Source: Sphingomonadaceae bacterium (lineage in GTDB: Bacteria; Pseudomonadota; Alphaproteobacteria; Sphingomonadales; Sphingomonadaceae). Taken from it: 64,000 nt of DNA. Each line of letters opens with the position of its first letter. Within the stretch, counting starts at the first letter, position 1. A program made the position numbers and the translations under genes. The notes below the pieces were generated by a model that was given only the letters and a program-made list of their open reading frames with translations, was not told the origin of the DNA and ran no database searches. Where the stretch lies: assembly GCA_030147805.1 (NCBI GenBank), contig JASBUR010000032.1, forward strand, positions 1 to 64,000, in the 5' to 3' direction. Shown here one piece after another: positions 63,797 to 64,000 of this stretch.

Positions 63797-64000
63797 TCAG
63801 GCCAAGTCGCGGCGCATGGTGATCGCGTCGAACCGCTCACCTGCGGCGCCATTGTAATAATTCTGACGGCGTCCGGCGATCGAAAAGCCCAAGCTCTCAT
63901 AGAGACCAAGCGCCGTCGCGTTGCCGTCGCGCACTTCGAGGAAGATCTTGTGCGCGCCGCGCTGGCGGGCCTTTTGCATCGCCCCCTCGACCAGACGGCG
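63797..64000 (-). CDS. rimI: Ribosomal-protein-alanine N-acetyltransferase RimI, C-terminal part
   Basis: The last 67 residues of a GNAT acetyltransferase; the start lies beyond the right edge. 'IFLEVRDGNATALGLYESLGF' followed by RRQNYY is the characteristic RimI C-terminal half, including the acetyl-CoA-binding and substrate-contact region (NYY). It acetylates the N-terminus of ribosomal protein S18 in E. coli; related proteins act more broadly. Confidence 0.88.
   Translation of the reverse strand, partial: RRLVEGAMQKARQRGAHKIFLEVRDGNATALGLYESLGFSIAGRRQNYYNGAAGERFDAITMRRDLA

Overview
The window is GC-rich, densely packed chromosome from a sphingomonad-type alphaproteobacterium (Sphingomonadales). 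The lineage is inferred from the protein families and gene order, because no rRNA or tRNA gene is present. The main lineage markers are argH-lptM-lysA-TIGR02302, fur-plsC-miaB-phoH-ybeY-corC-lnt-metK-trmB, a short COQ7, a MucR regulator, HWE-type histidine kinase signalling and PEP-CTERM cell-surface biology. No intergenic gap exceeds about 300 bases. No prophage, CRISPR array or origin was seen.

Layout. 1-7 kb: the last 40 codons of an IS630-family transposase abut a very large autotransporter with two long internal repeats. 7-14 kb: an EamA transporter, an M16 protease, a penicillin-acylase-type Ntn hydrolase and a PQQ-type sugar dehydrogenase, mostly exported. 14-17 kb: a plus-strand run of membrane protein, PepSY, NUDIX, DsbB and COQ7. 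17-21 kb: a membrane-anchored LytTR regulator, a DUF2306 protein, and an overlapping trio of DUF2157, GDYXXLXY protein and exported metallo-beta-lactamase-fold hydrolase. 21-24 kb: dnaK-dnaJ. 24-30 kb: a copper chaperone, a small zincin-like protein, a PEP-CTERM protein behind a sigma-54-type promoter, a GST, a TolA/TonB-like lipoprotein, a SnoaL-like protein, an MFS transporter and an AraC regulator. 30-38 kb: an HWE sensor kinase, the ComM-type ATPase, a DUF2975/XRE pair divergent from an ABC exporter, and an exported creatininase/RidA pair. 38-42 kb: a tandem pair of small membrane proteins, then rpmH-rnpA-yidD-yidC-engB. 42-50 kb: GST, TlpA, argH-lptM-lysA, a DUF4175 protein, galU and an alpha/beta hydrolase. 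50-54 kb: a dienelactone hydrolase divergent from a GlxA-type regulator, a LOV-GGDEF-EAL photoreceptor and a DUF1801 protein. 54-64 kb: trmB, metK, lnt, corC, ybeY, phoH, miaB, plsC, fur, mucR and a truncated rimI, all on the minus strand.

Themes. Envelope biogenesis and periplasmic chemistry recur (YidC, Lnt, DsbB, TlpA, LptM, TolA-like, autotransporter, PEP-CTERM). Genes in the same direction often overlap by 4 nt (GTGA, ATGA or TTGA), and convergent genes often share a CTAG at their stop codons.

No wholly new system could be demonstrated. The observations most worth following are the sigma-54 promoter before an orphan PEP-CTERM protein, the LOV-controlled c-di-GMP phosphodiesterase, the exported creatininase/RidA pair, the palindromes before metK and before the DUF2975/XRE pair, the apparent CTG start of rnpA, a tandem duplicate whose stop seems lost through (CG)n slippage, and an IS630 end lying exactly at a stop-codon CTAG. 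All assignments come from reading translations by eye; no database search was run.
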